A stretch of 64,000 nt of DNA, taken from positions 5,270,001 to 5,334,000 of the forward strand of contig NZ_CP087164.1 of assembly GCF_021172045.1 (NCBI RefSeq), in the 5' to 3' direction. Numbering within the stretch: the first letter of the stretch is position 1; each line of letters begins with the position of its first letter. This DNA is from Capillimicrobium parvum (GTDB lineage: Bacteria > Actinomycetota > Thermoleophilia > Solirubrobacterales > Solirubrobacteraceae). The notes under the pieces were generated by a model that was given only the letters and a program-made list of their open reading frames with translations, was not told where the DNA came from and ran no database searches. The position numbers and the translations under genes are program-made. Positions 23,271 to 31,367 of this stretch are shown here, piece by piece.

Positions 23271-24128
23271 TCAGCCGTGGTGCAGTGACAGCGGCCCGCT
23301 GTCGTAGCGCATCAGCACGTACGGCTTGCCGTTGCCGGTGAGCAGCGGATCGAGGCCGACCCGCACCTGCGCGTGGCCGGCGTGCAACCAGGAGGCGACC
23401 TGCTCGCGCGGCACCTGCACGCGGTGCAGGCCGCGGGCGGGGAAGGTGAGCGTCTGCTCGAAGAGCACCGGCTCGCCGCCGCCGGCGGCGTGGACGCGCA
23501 CGGTCGTCGAGCGCTCCTGCGGTGCGTGGTTGATGGCGACGACCTGCAGCTCGGTGAGGCGCTCGGCCTCGATGAGCCGCCACGAGCGCCACGGCTCGCC
23601 GATCCCCGTCGCCCGCGTGAGGCTCCACGTCACGAGCTTCGGCGCGCCGTACATCACTCCGGCGAGCGTGTCGATCGAGTGCACGTACATGTACGACTGG
23701 CTGTCGTCGTAGTACGCCATCCAGTACGGCGTGTTGATCTGGATCTGGTCGGGGTCGGGCAGGTCGCCGAACTGTCGGCGCACCTCGGCGTCGGGCTCGA
23801 GGTCGATCGCGACGATCCCCTCGGGCACGCCGTCCGCGCCGAGCTCGGCGAGCAGCTCGCGCACCTCGAGAAACAGGGAGCCGAAGCGCGGGATCGACCG
23901 GTCCAGCTGTCCCAGCCCCCGGCCGGAGGCGTCGTAGGCCTCGATGTGCGCGATCGCCGGACGGTCGACCTGCGGCCAGAACGTCGACCAGAAGTTCTGC
24001 AGGTGGATCCGCGAGTGCAGGCCGTCGGACTCGATGAAGTAGTGCGCGTACGGGATGCGCGGCGCCTTGCCGCGGCGCGCTCCGCGCTCGCGCAGCGCGG
24101 TGCCGACGCGCTCGCCGAGCGCGGTCAT
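23271..24128 (-). CDS. Uncharacterised protein, last gene of the 15-gene operon
   Basis: A 285-residue soluble protein not recognised as any known family. The first part has PYAHYFIESDGLHSRIHLQNF (quoted as IESDGLHSRIHLQNFW) followed by DRPAIAHIEAYDASG and an acidic, likely beta-rich region. The middle has INTPYWMAYYDDSQSYMYVH and the C-terminal 90 residues form regular beta strands (TTVRVHAAGG, VLFEQTLTFPARGLHRVQVP), suggesting a beta-sandwich. No signal peptide or membrane span. It overlaps the preceding unknown gene by ATGA, and the operon context implies a step in making or attaching the surface sugar. Function open. Confidence 0.75.
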   Translation of the reverse strand: MTALGERVGTALRERGARRGKAPRIPYAHYFIESDGLHSRIHLQNFWSTFWPQVDRPAIAHIEAYDASGRGLGQLDRSIPRFGSLFLEVRELLAELGADGVPEGIVAIDLEPDAEVRRQFGDLPDPDQIQINTPYWMAYYDDSQSYMYVHSIDTLAGVMYGAPKLVTWSLTRATGIGEPWRSWRLIEAERLTELQVVAINHAPQERSTTVRVHAAGGGEPVLFEQTLTFPARGLHRVQVPREQVASWLHAGHAQVRVGLDPLLTGNGKPYVLMRYDSGPLSLHHG

Positions 24129-25075
24129 GGCGCCGCCGCCCCTGCGGGCTGCGGCGCGGGCACGTCGGCGAAGAACTCGGCCTCCAGGCGCGCGTTGGCG
24201 GCGTGGCGGGGCTCGCCGCCCCACGTCGAGAGGTAGAACTTCGGCGGGAGCGTGTGGTCGCAGGCGATGGCGCCGGTGACCTTGTTGCGCGTCAGCGAGA
24301 TCGGCACGAGCGTCCCGTTGCGCGAGAGGCCGAGGAACATCCCGAGGCCGCCGCCGGCGCGGTACTCCTCGAGCTTGCCGGCATGCTCGAGCGCCTCGGT
24401 CGCGCTGACCAGGCGGAACGTGAACGGCGGCACCTCGACGTGCGAGCGCGCCACCCGCGACCCGTCCGCGCCGAGGATCCAGTAGTCCATCCGCACGGGG
24501 TCGGCGTAGCCGAAGCTCGTCGACACGTTCATCAGCAGGAACAGCGTGTCGACCGGGTCGGAGACGATGACCTTCGGCGCCTGGCAGACGGTCGAGCGCG
24601 TGGAGGACAGGCGCGTGTCGTTCAGCGGGCCGGTCTGGTAGGCGACGCCGGTCACGACGCCCTTCGGGCGCTGGTAGTACTCGATGAAGTCGTCGGAGGC
24701 GAGCACGTGGGCCTGCATCGCCGCGATGCCGGCGTCGACCGCGGGCCGGCCCGCCATCGCCTCGGGGACGACGTGGACGACGGCGAGGACGTCGCCGGCG
24801 GGCACGTCGGGCAGCGTGCCGAGCGGGCCGTCGGCGTCGAACTTGCGGATCTCGCCAGGCTCGAGGCGGTCGAACGCCTCGGTCGTGCCGATGTGGCGCC
24901 CGTCCGCGGCGTCCCAGGCGCTCATCGAGACGAGCATCGGGGTGGCGTGGGGACCGGAGGACACGCCGTTGTTGACCGTCGCGCGGGTCCCGTAGTCGAG
25001 CTCGCGCAGCATCGCGAAGATGCACGGACGGAAGAAGCGCGGGTCCAGGCCCTCGATCGTGGACGCGGGCGCCAT
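24125..25075 (-). CDS. Uncharacterised protein, operon partner of the 23271-24128 gene
   Basis: A 316-residue soluble protein with no family I recognise. It begins MAPASTIEGLDPRFFRPCIF and contains DYGTRATVNNGVSSGPHATP, VIVSDPVDTLFLLMNVSTSFGY, MDYWILGADGSRVARSHVEV and a final LPPKFYLSTWGGEPRHAANA. The alternation of short strands suggests a beta-sandwich like its neighbour, and both have a 'P(K)(V/L)-S/T' strand before a hydrophobic core, but I see no convincing alignment. Cys residues are few. It lies three bases after the methyltransferase gene and is coupled (ATGA) to the next gene; the pair is probably functionally linked. Confidence 0.75.
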   Translation of the reverse strand: MAPASTIEGLDPRFFRPCIFAMLRELDYGTRATVNNGVSSGPHATPMLVSMSAWDAADGRHIGTTEAFDRLEPGEIRKFDADGPLGTLPDVPAGDVLAVVHVVPEAMAGRPAVDAGIAAMQAHVLASDDFIEYYQRPKGVVTGVAYQTGPLNDTRLSSTRSTVCQAPKVIVSDPVDTLFLLMNVSTSFGYADPVRMDYWILGADGSRVARSHVEVPPFTFRLVSATEALEHAGKLEEYRAGGGLGMFLGLSRNGTLVPISLTRNKVTGAIACDHTLPPKFYLSTWGGEPRHAANARLEAEFFADVPAPQPAGAAAP

Positions 25076-25078
25076 GCG

Positions 25079-25879
25079 TCAGGAGGGTATCGCCGCGGGT
25101 TCGAGGAACGCCCAGAGCGTGTACTTCGCCGACGGCTCCTGCAGCCGGGCCAGCTCGGCCACCTCGAACCCGGCACGGGCGGCCAGCAGGCACAGCGAGG
25201 CGGGCGAGAACGCGTAGAGGTGCTCGAGGAAGAACTCCTCGCGGCCGGGGCCGCCGGCAGCCGCCCGCTCGCCGTCGGGCACCTCGACGTACACCCGGCC
25301 TCCCTCCGCCAGGAACGCGCGCGTGCCGGCGAGCATCGCCACCGGATCGGCGACGTGCTCGAGCACCTTGTTCAGCGACACGAGGTCGAACCGGCCCAGC
25401 CCATCGGCCTCGAAGAAGTCCCCCGCGACGGCATCGACGCCCGCCACCGTCCGCGCGTGCTCCGCCGCCCGCGGGTCGGGGTCGAGCGCCGTGCAGCGCC
25501 AGCCGAGCGCGCGCATCCGCGCCGGGAAGACGGCGAGCCCGGAGCCGACGTCCAGCAGCGTGCCCGGCGCGGCGAAGCGCGCGTGCACCCGCCGCGCGCG
25601 CGCCGCGTTGTCCGAGCGCTCCTCGGGCAGGCCCATGATCCGGTCATAGGTCGCGTGCATCGCATCGCCGTAGGTGGCGTCGACGTACTCGCCGGAATAC
25701 AGCCGCGAGAGGTCGAGGTCCATCCGCGCCACCCACAGCCCGCAGCGCGGGCAGCGCAGGAACGCGCGGTGGTAGCGCTGGCCCGCTTCGAGCGGGAACG
25801 GCGTCTCGCCCTCCGGCGGCGCGTCGTACGCGAAGCCGGGGCCCAGCGCCGCGTCGCACAGCGCGCAGCGGTCGCTCAC
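25079..25879 (-). CDS. Zinc-ribbon SAM-dependent methyltransferase
   Basis: A 266-residue protein. The N-terminus is a zinc ribbon (CALCDAAL ... RCPRCGLW, Cys-X2-Cys twice, residues about 5-47), common in methyltransferases of polysaccharide loci. The catalytic part has TLLDVGSGLAVFPARMRALG (about 106-125), CTALDPDPRAAEHAR, FDLVSLNKVLEHVADPVAML and EGGRVYVEVPDGE. Likely O- or N-methylation of the locus sugar. It overlaps neuB-like gene by four bases, so it is coupled to nonulosonate-type synthesis. Confidence 0.85.
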   Translation of the reverse strand: MSDRCALCDAALGPGFAYDAPPEGETPFPLEAGQRYHRAFLRCPRCGLWVARMDLDLSRLYSGEYVDATYGDAMHATYDRIMGLPEERSDNAARARRVHARFAAPGTLLDVGSGLAVFPARMRALGWRCTALDPDPRAAEHARTVAGVDAVAGDFFEADGLGRFDLVSLNKVLEHVADPVAMLAGTRAFLAEGGRVYVEVPDGERAAAGGPGREEFFLEHLYAFSPASLCLLAARAGFEVAELARLQEPSAKYTLWAFLEPAAIPS

Positions 25880-26871
25880 TCCACGTCCTCGACGCGGATC
25901 GTCTCGCCGAACGCCACGGCGCGCCGCAGGGCCCGGCCGAGCAGGAGGTCCTCCTGTCCGGGCGCCAGCCCGTCGCGCGGGCGCAGCCAGGTGAGGTCCC
26001 CGGGACCCAGCACATGGCCGGCCTCGAACTCGCCCGCGGCGACGATCGAGCGCCGCACCGCCGCGCGCAGCGCTTCCTCCTCGGGCTGCGGCGCCTTGCC
26101 CGGCTCGCCCACGAGCGTGCGCACCTCGTCGACGCGGCGCACGAGCTCGGCCAGCTCCCCGGGATCGACCGACAGCTGATGGTCGCGGAAGTCGGAGTAG
26201 TCGTGGCGCAGCGTGACGTGCTTCTCGAGGATCTCGGCGCCGAGCGCGGCCGCCGCGACGCAGGCGTCGACGCCGAGGGTGTGGTCGGAGTAGCCGACGG
26301 TCCCGCCGATCGCTTCACGCAGCGTCGCCATCGCCGCCAGGTTCACCGACGCAGGCGGCGTCGGATACGCCGTCACGCAGTGCAGGACCGCCACCTCGCC
26401 CGAGCCGGCCGCCTCCAGCGCCGCCTTCGCCCGGCGGACGCCCTCGATGTCCACGAGCCCCGCCGACAGCACGACCGGCTTGCCGGTCGCGCCGATGCGC
26501 TCGAGCAGCGGCCAGAAGTCGTTGTCGCCCGACGCGACCTTGTAGGCGTCGACGAGCGGCTCGAGCACGTCGACCGAGCCGAGGTCGAGCGGCGATGAGA
26601 GAAACAGCAGCCCGCGCGATCGCGCCCGCTCGGCCAGCCCCCGCACCTCGTCCGCGCTGAGCTGGAAGCCGCCGTAGCGCGCAAGTCGGTCGGGCTCGGA
26701 CGGGCGGACGAACCAGCGCACGTCGAAGGTCTGCAGCTTCACCGCGCCGGCGCCGGCGTCGGCCGCCGCATCGAGGATGTGCGCCGCCACCTCGGGGTCG
26801 CCCTCGTGGTTGTTGCCGATCTCGGCGATGACCAGGGGCCGGACCGCGGTGTCGCAGGCGCCGATCCTCAC
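25876..26871 (-). CDS. NeuB-family nonulosonic acid synthase (SpsE/PseI/LegI-like)
   Basis: A 331-residue sialic-acid-synthase family enzyme, starting at GTG ((M)RIGACDTAVRPLVIAEIGNN). It has the NeuB TIM barrel (EIGNNHEGDPEVAAHILDAA; AGAVKLQTFD; FLSSPLDLGSVDVLE; YKVASGDNDFWPLLERIG; PVVLSAGLVDIEG; LHCVTAYPTP; VGYSDHTLGVDACVAAAALG; EKHVTLRHDYSDFRDHQLSV) and a C-terminal SAF/antifreeze-like domain (ARRS...EFEAGHVLGPGDLTWLRP). It condenses phosphoenolpyruvate with an N-acyl hexosamine derivative. Typical length is about 345. It is coupled by overlaps to the acetyltransferase and methyltransferase genes. Which six-carbon sugar it uses cannot be read from sequence. Confidence 0.92.
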   Translation of the reverse strand: MRIGACDTAVRPLVIAEIGNNHEGDPEVAAHILDAAADAGAGAVKLQTFDVRWFVRPSEPDRLARYGGFQLSADEVRGLAERARSRGLLFLSSPLDLGSVDVLEPLVDAYKVASGDNDFWPLLERIGATGKPVVLSAGLVDIEGVRRAKAALEAAGSGEVAVLHCVTAYPTPPASVNLAAMATLREAIGGTVGYSDHTLGVDACVAAAALGAEILEKHVTLRHDYSDFRDHQLSVDPGELAELVRRVDEVRTLVGEPGKAPQPEEEALRAAVRRSIVAAGEFEAGHVLGPGDLTWLRPRDGLAPGQEDLLLGRALRRAVAFGETIRVEDVE

Positions 26872-27572
26872 GCGACGTGGCGGTGGAGGTTGTAGACGGT
26901 GGCCGTGGTCCCGAACCCGAGGCGCTCGTAGAAGCGGATCGAGCCGACGTTGGCCGCCTGCGTCCCGACGCTCACTGCGCCCGGCACCATCCCCAGCAGC
27001 CCGCGCACGAGCGTCCGGCCGACGCCCGCGCCCTGGTGCTCGGGCGCGACGCCGATCAGGTCGATCACCGCGTCGTCGCCGCGCTTCACGAGCACGAGGA
27101 AGCCGACCGCCACCCCGTCGCGGCGCTGCACGAGCACGCCGTCGCCGCGCGCGCCCGCGAGCGCGTTGGCCACCCAGTCGCGCTTGATCGCGGTGGCGAC
27201 CGCGTCGGGGATGTCCGGGTCGAGATGGAACCGCGTGCGCGTGAACGCCGTCTCGGCGATGCGCGCGAGCGCCTCGGCATCGCCCGGCTCGGCCCACTCG
27301 AGCCTCAGCGGCTGCGCCGTGCCGGTGCGCGCCAGCGTCACGCCGACGTCGACCACGCGCATCCCGGCGTCGCAGAGCGCCTGCAGCTGCGCGACGCGCT
27401 CGGTGGCCACGCGCGCCAGATAGGTCCCGGGCCGGGCCTGCGCCAGGTCGCCCGGCGCGTCGACCCACCACACCGGGTGGCCGAAGCGCTCGGACAGCCA
27501 GGCGTCAGCGCGCAGAGAGGACCCCGTCGGAGACGAGGTCGCGGTACCAGGCGACGTAGCGATCGAGACCAT
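26868..27572 (-). CDS. GNAT-family N-acetyltransferase (SpsD/PseH-like position)
   Basis: Up to 234 residues. The C-terminal GNAT domain has the acetyl-CoA loop LIGVAPEHQGAGVGRTLVRG (Q/R-X-X-G-X-G/A near residue 175) and NVGSIRFYERLGFGTT. The N-terminal half (WLSERFGHPVWWVDAPGDLAQ, DVGVTLARTG) resembles WecD/SpsD-type sugar amine acetyltransferases. It probably acetylates the amino sugar made by the adjacent aminotransferase before NeuB. Start uncertain: the ATG at 27572 would overlap the epimerase gene by 68 bases, while a CTG at 27515 overlaps by only 11; the shorter form has better family resemblance. Confidence 0.85.
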   Translation of the reverse strand: MVSIATSPGTATSSPTGSSLRADAWLSERFGHPVWWVDAPGDLAQARPGTYLARVATERVAQLQALCDAGMRVVDVGVTLARTGTAQPLRLEWAEPGDAEALARIAETAFTRTRFHLDPDIPDAVATAIKRDWVANALAGARGDGVLVQRRDGVAVGFLVLVKRGDDAVIDLIGVAPEHQGAGVGRTLVRGLLGMVPGAVSVGTQAANVGSIRFYERLGFGTTATVYNLHRHVA

Positions 27573-28533
27573 CCTCCAGCTTCGTGCGAGGGTCGTAGCC
27601 GATCGCCTCGCGGGCCTTGTCGATCTTCAGCGTGCCGCGGAACGGCCGCAGCGCGTCGCGCTCGACGTACTCGACCTCCACCTCGGGGAAGTGCTCCTGG
27701 ACGATCTCGATGAGCTCGCGCAGGGTCCGCGCCCCGCCCGTGGTGATGTTGAACGCCTCGTTGCGCCCGGCCGGGTGCTCGATCGCCCGGACGGTGCCCT
27801 CGATGACGTCCTCGACCCACGAGAAGTCGATGCGCTCCTCGCCGAGGCCGTCGACGCGCAGCTTGTCGCCGACGAGCGCGTTCTCGATGAACACCTGGCT
27901 CACGCGCCGGCTCACGCACCCCGGGCCGTACAGGGCCGACGGGCGGATGATCGTGTAGTCGAGGTCGAAGACCTGCTTGTAGGCGATGCACATACGTTCG
28001 CCCGCCAGCTTCAGCGCGCCGTAGATGCCGATCGGGTCCAGCGGATGCGTCTCGTCGACCTCGGGCGTCAGGAAGTTTCCGTAGACCATCGAGGAGGAGA
28101 AGTAGACGAAGTGCTCGGCCTTGTCGCGCGAGTAGTCCAGCGCGTTCTCGAGGGTGCGCAGCGAGTGGTCGAACGTCGACATCGGGTCCTTGTTGGACCG
28201 GTTGGCGTGCGCCACCGCGGCGAGCTGCACGACCGTCTGCGGCTCGATCTCGCCGAGGATCCGCGAGAGCTTGTCGTACTCCCGGGCGTCCTGGACGTGC
28301 AGCGGCACCCCGGCCGCCTCCAGCTTGCGCAGCCGCTGGTTGATGATCTTCAGGTACAGGTCGCGGTTCGGGTTCTGCGACGGGAGCGCCAGGTAGGACA
28401 GGAGGTTGTTGACCTCCAGGCCGTCGATGACGTGGACGTCGGCGCCGCGCTCCTTGAGCGTCAGCGCGAGATGGTGGCCGATGAAGCCGGCGCCGCCGAC
28501 CAGGGCGATCCGGCGCCCGCTGAGGTCAGGCAC
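27505..28533 (-). CDS. NAD-dependent epimerase/dehydratase of the nonulosonate-type operon
   Basis: A 342-residue extended SDR from a GTG start ((M)PDLSGRRIALVGGAGFIGHH). GGAGFIGHHLAL binds NAD; VYFSSSMVYGN (about residues 139-149) and IYGALKLAGERM (about 165) supply Ser and Tyr-X3-Lys. RPSALYGPGCVSRRVSQVF and DFSWVEDVIEGTVRAI fit nucleotide-sugar epimerases/4,6-dehydratases. It may be the dehydratase that starts the pathway (LegB-like) or a later C4/C5 epimerase. It overlaps the aminotransferase gene by eight bases. Confidence 0.85.
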   Translation of the reverse strand: MPDLSGRRIALVGGAGFIGHHLALTLKERGADVHVIDGLEVNNLLSYLALPSQNPNRDLYLKIINQRLRKLEAAGVPLHVQDAREYDKLSRILGEIEPQTVVQLAAVAHANRSNKDPMSTFDHSLRTLENALDYSRDKAEHFVYFSSSMVYGNFLTPEVDETHPLDPIGIYGALKLAGERMCIAYKQVFDLDYTIIRPSALYGPGCVSRRVSQVFIENALVGDKLRVDGLGEERIDFSWVEDVIEGTVRAIEHPAGRNEAFNITTGGARTLRELIEIVQEHFPEVEVEYVERDALRPFRGTLKIDKAREAIGYDPRTKLEDGLDRYVAWYRDLVSDGVLSAR

Positions 28534-29677
28534 GGGCCACCAACCGATCCACGACCTGCCCCACCGTCTCCACGATCCGCTGCACGTCTTCCTCCTCGAT
28601 ATGGGGGCCGACCGGGAAGGCGATCGACTCGTACGAGATCCGGGCGGCCACCGGGCATGAACGCTCAGGATGGCCGTAGGTCTCGCGGTAGTACTTCGTG
28701 TCCGGCAGCGGCTTGGGGTAGTAGACGCTCGTCCCGACCCCCTCGCCCTTCAGCGTCTCGATGAGCTCCTCGCGGCGCTCGGCGAGCGGCGCGTCGAGCA
28801 GCGCGACGAGGCAGTAGTGGCTGGCCCCGGGGCCGTCCGAGTCGATGACGGTCAGGCCGTCGACGCCGCCGAGGCCCGCGGCCAGCGACCGGAAGTTGCG
28901 CGCGCGCTGCTCGAGGAAGCCGGGCAGCCGCTTGAGCTGCTCGACGCCCATCGCGGCGCCGATCTCGCCCATGCGGTAGTTCAGGCCGACGTACTCGATC
29001 TCGTAGGCGGCCGTGTGACGGCGGTCGGCGAGGACGCTCTTGTCGATGCCGAACGCCCGCTGCTTGGAGACGCGGTCGGCGATGTCCGCGCGGGTGGTGA
29101 TGACCATCCCGCCCTCGCCGGTCGTGATGTGCTTGACCGGATAGAAGGAGAAGCAGCCGACGTCGCCGTGCAGGCCGACGTGGGTGCCGTCGATGCGGGC
29201 GCCGAGGGCGATCGCGCAGTCCTCGACGACGAACAGGTCGTGGCGGCGGGCGACCTCGAGCACACGGCCCATGTCGACCGGCAGGCCGAGGTAGTGGACG
29301 ACCGAGACCGCCCGGGTGCGCTCGGTGACCGCCGCCGCCAGCAGGTCGAGGTCGACGTTGCCGGTGCGCGGGTCGGCGTCGACGAAGACGGGCGTGGCGC
29401 CACAGATCTCGACCGCGTGGGCCATCGCGACGTGCGTCTGGGCCGGGACGAGCACCTCGTCGCCGGGCCCGATGCCGCAGGCCAGGTAGGCCAGGTGCAG
29501 CGAGGCCATGCAGGTCGCGGTGGCGATGGCGTGCGGCGCGCCGGTGAACTCGGCGAAGGCCTGCTCGAAGGCCTTGACCCGGGGGCCGTGGGTGAGGGTC
29601 GTGCCCTCGAGCACCTCGGCGACGGCGCGACGCTCCTCCTCGCCCACCATGGGCTTTCCGAAGGGGATCGTCGTCAT
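28526..29677 (-). CDS. DegT/DnrJ/EryC1-family sugar aminotransferase (SpsC/PseC-like)
   Basis: A 383-residue PLP enzyme starting MTTIPFGKPMVGEEERRAVA. Hallmarks are LTHGPRVKAFEQAFAEFTGA, the N-terminal PLP-phosphate region ATATCMASLHLAYLACG, VVEDCAIALGARIDG (Asp that contacts the pyridine N) and the lysine in FSFYPVKHITTGEGG (about residue 183). ERSCPVAARISYESIAFPVG is the conserved C-terminal motif. It should transaminate a 4-keto sugar nucleotide to the 4-amino sugar, providing the substrate for the N-acetyltransferase and NeuB-family enzyme. Overlaps the upstream oxidoreductase gene by ATGA. Confidence 0.92.
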   Translation of the reverse strand: MTTIPFGKPMVGEEERRAVAEVLEGTTLTHGPRVKAFEQAFAEFTGAPHAIATATCMASLHLAYLACGIGPGDEVLVPAQTHVAMAHAVEICGATPVFVDADPRTGNVDLDLLAAAVTERTRAVSVVHYLGLPVDMGRVLEVARRHDLFVVEDCAIALGARIDGTHVGLHGDVGCFSFYPVKHITTGEGGMVITTRADIADRVSKQRAFGIDKSVLADRRHTAAYEIEYVGLNYRMGEIGAAMGVEQLKRLPGFLEQRARNFRSLAAGLGGVDGLTVIDSDGPGASHYCLVALLDAPLAERREELIETLKGEGVGTSVYYPKPLPDTKYYRETYGHPERSCPVAARISYESIAFPVGPHIEEEDVQRIVETVGQVVDRLVARA

Positions 29678-30681
29678 TGAGCCGTGAAGGGTAGCTCGAC
29701 GGGCGTCCCGCTCCGGACCGCGTGCTCGATCGCGAACAGCACGTCCATCGTCGCGAACACGTCGTCCTCGGTGACCACCGCGTCCCCGCCGGTGAGGATC
29801 GCCTCGACGAACGACGCGATGAGGTCGCCCTTCAGCACGCCGGGATACGGCGCATCGATGGTCTCGGCCCGCGGGTCGTCGTCGCGGCCGAGCCACAGCG
29901 TGCCCGCCTCGCGGCCGTTGACGAACGTCCCCTCGGTGCCGAAGAGCTTGAGCGCGTGGAAGTGCGGCTGGACGCAGGCGAAGTTCGCGGTGACCTTGAG
30001 GATCGTGCCGCTGGCGCACTCGAGCACGGCGATGACGAAGTCGTCGTAGCGGAACCGCGTGCCCTCGGTGGCGATCCGGTTTCCGTGCGCGGTGACGCGG
30101 ACGACGCGCTCGCCGGTCAGCCAGAGCAGCAGGTCGACGACGTGCACGGCGCCGCCGAGGACGACCGAGTAGTACGGCAGCCGCCCGCGCCAGCCCTCGG
30201 TGAGCTTCCACAGCCGGCCGTACTCGTAGTCGGCCTCGGCGTAGTAGATCCGCCCGAGCCGGTCAGCCGCGAGCGCGTCGCGGACCGCGAGGAAGCGCGG
30301 GGAGAGCCGGAGAGGCAGGTTCGACGACATCCGCAGCCGCGGATGCGCGGCGCGCAGCTCGTGCAGCTGCCGCGCCTCGCCGGGGTCCAGGCACAGCGGC
30401 TTCTCAACGAAGACGTGCTTGCCGTTGCGCAGCGCGCGGCTGACCTGGGCGAAGTGGGCGTCGTCGTAGGAGGCGATCGAGACGACGTCGATGCCTGGGT
30501 CGTCGAGCAGCGCGCCGGGGTCGGGCTCGAGGCGCAGGCCCGGGTGCCGGGCGCCGACCTCCTCGAGCCGGACGGGGTCGACGTCGCTGACCGCCACGAC
30601 CTCGCAGCCGGCGTGCGCGCGGTAGCCGGCGATGTGCGCCTCGCCGACCCCGAGCCCGATGACCGCGGCGCGCAGCCTCAT
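29674..30681 (-). CDS. Gfo/Idh/MocA-family oxidoreductase
   Basis: A 335-residue NAD(P)-dependent sugar oxidoreductase. The Rossmann start is RLRAAVIGLGVGEAHIAGYR, and the family's EKPLCLDPGEA motif (Lys near residue 92) and the GGAVHVVDLLLWLTGE helix (His near 175) are present. It probably oxidises or reduces a ring carbon of a nucleotide or free sugar in the pathway. Gfo/Idh enzymes recur in nonulosonic-acid and spore-coat polysaccharide operons. It is coupled by overlaps on both sides. Which carbon is modified is unknown. Confidence 0.9.
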   Translation of the reverse strand: MRLRAAVIGLGVGEAHIAGYRAHAGCEVVAVSDVDPVRLEEVGARHPGLRLEPDPGALLDDPGIDVVSIASYDDAHFAQVSRALRNGKHVFVEKPLCLDPGEARQLHELRAAHPRLRMSSNLPLRLSPRFLAVRDALAADRLGRIYYAEADYEYGRLWKLTEGWRGRLPYYSVVLGGAVHVVDLLLWLTGERVVRVTAHGNRIATEGTRFRYDDFVIAVLECASGTILKVTANFACVQPHFHALKLFGTEGTFVNGREAGTLWLGRDDDPRAETIDAPYPGVLKGDLIASFVEAILTGGDAVVTEDDVFATMDVLFAIEHAVRSGTPVELPFTAQ

Positions 30682-31367
30682 GCGGCGAGGACCTCGTGGG
30701 CGAGCGCGGCGACCTCGGCGCTCGAGTAGTCCCAGTGCGGGCGGTCCATCCGCGCCAGCACGGCCTCGATGAGCTCGGCGTCCGCTTCGGTGTCGAGCGA
30801 GACGTCGAGGCGGCCCTCGTCGGCGGGCTGGGTGAAGTTGCGGATCCGCCAGTCGTCGGGGTGCGTGTAGAAGTAGCGGGTGACGTGCTCGAGCTCGTCG
30901 GGCTCGGTCATCCGCGCGTAGGCGCTGCGGAACGCGGCGACGTCGACGACCTCGAGCGAGTGCCCGGAGGGATACGTACTGCGCGGGAAGACGTTCGTGA
31001 CGACGTCGGCGCCTCCCTCGGCGAACAGCGTCGCGCCGTGGTCGACGAGCGCGTGGTCGATCAGCGGCGAGTCGCCGGTGATGCGCACGAACGCGTCGAG
31101 GCCGCGGGCGTCGGCGGCGAGCAGGTAGCGCTGCGCGACGTCCTCGAGCGGCCCACGGAAGCACGCGACGCCCTGGGCGGCGCAGAATCCGGCGATGGCG
31201 TCGTCCTCGGGCTGGACGGAGGTCGCCAGCGCGAAGCCGTCGATGCGCTCGCAGCGCGCCAGGCGCTCGAAGATGTACTGCAGCGCCGGGCGCCCGTGCA
31301 GCGGCCGCAGGACCTTCCCGGGCAGCCGGCGCGAGGACATGCGGGCCTGAACGACCGCTTCGATCAT
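30678..31367 (-). CDS. SpsF-type cytidylyltransferase
   Basis: A 229-residue nucleotidyltransferase starting MIEAVVQARMSSRRLPGKVL, the CTP/CMP-sugar pyrophosphorylase signature (Q/A-R-X-S-S-X-R-L-P-G-K). It continues with DDAIAGFCAAQGVACFRGPL, VRITGDSPLIDHALVDH and a C-terminal LDVSLDTEADAELIE. SpsF proteins activate 3-deoxy-sugar acids as CMP-sugars. This completes an SpsC-SpsD-SpsE-SpsF set with the genes further down the operon. The ATG overlaps the AsnB-like gene stop (ATGA). Confidence 0.9.
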   Translation of the reverse strand: MIEAVVQARMSSRRLPGKVLRPLHGRPALQYIFERLARCERIDGFALATSVQPEDDAIAGFCAAQGVACFRGPLEDVAQRYLLAADARGLDAFVRITGDSPLIDHALVDHGATLFAEGGADVVTNVFPRSTYPSGHSLEVVDVAAFRSAYARMTEPDELEHVTRYFYTHPDDWRIRNFTQPADEGRLDVSLDTEADAELIEAVLARMDRPHWDYSSAEVAALAHEVLAA

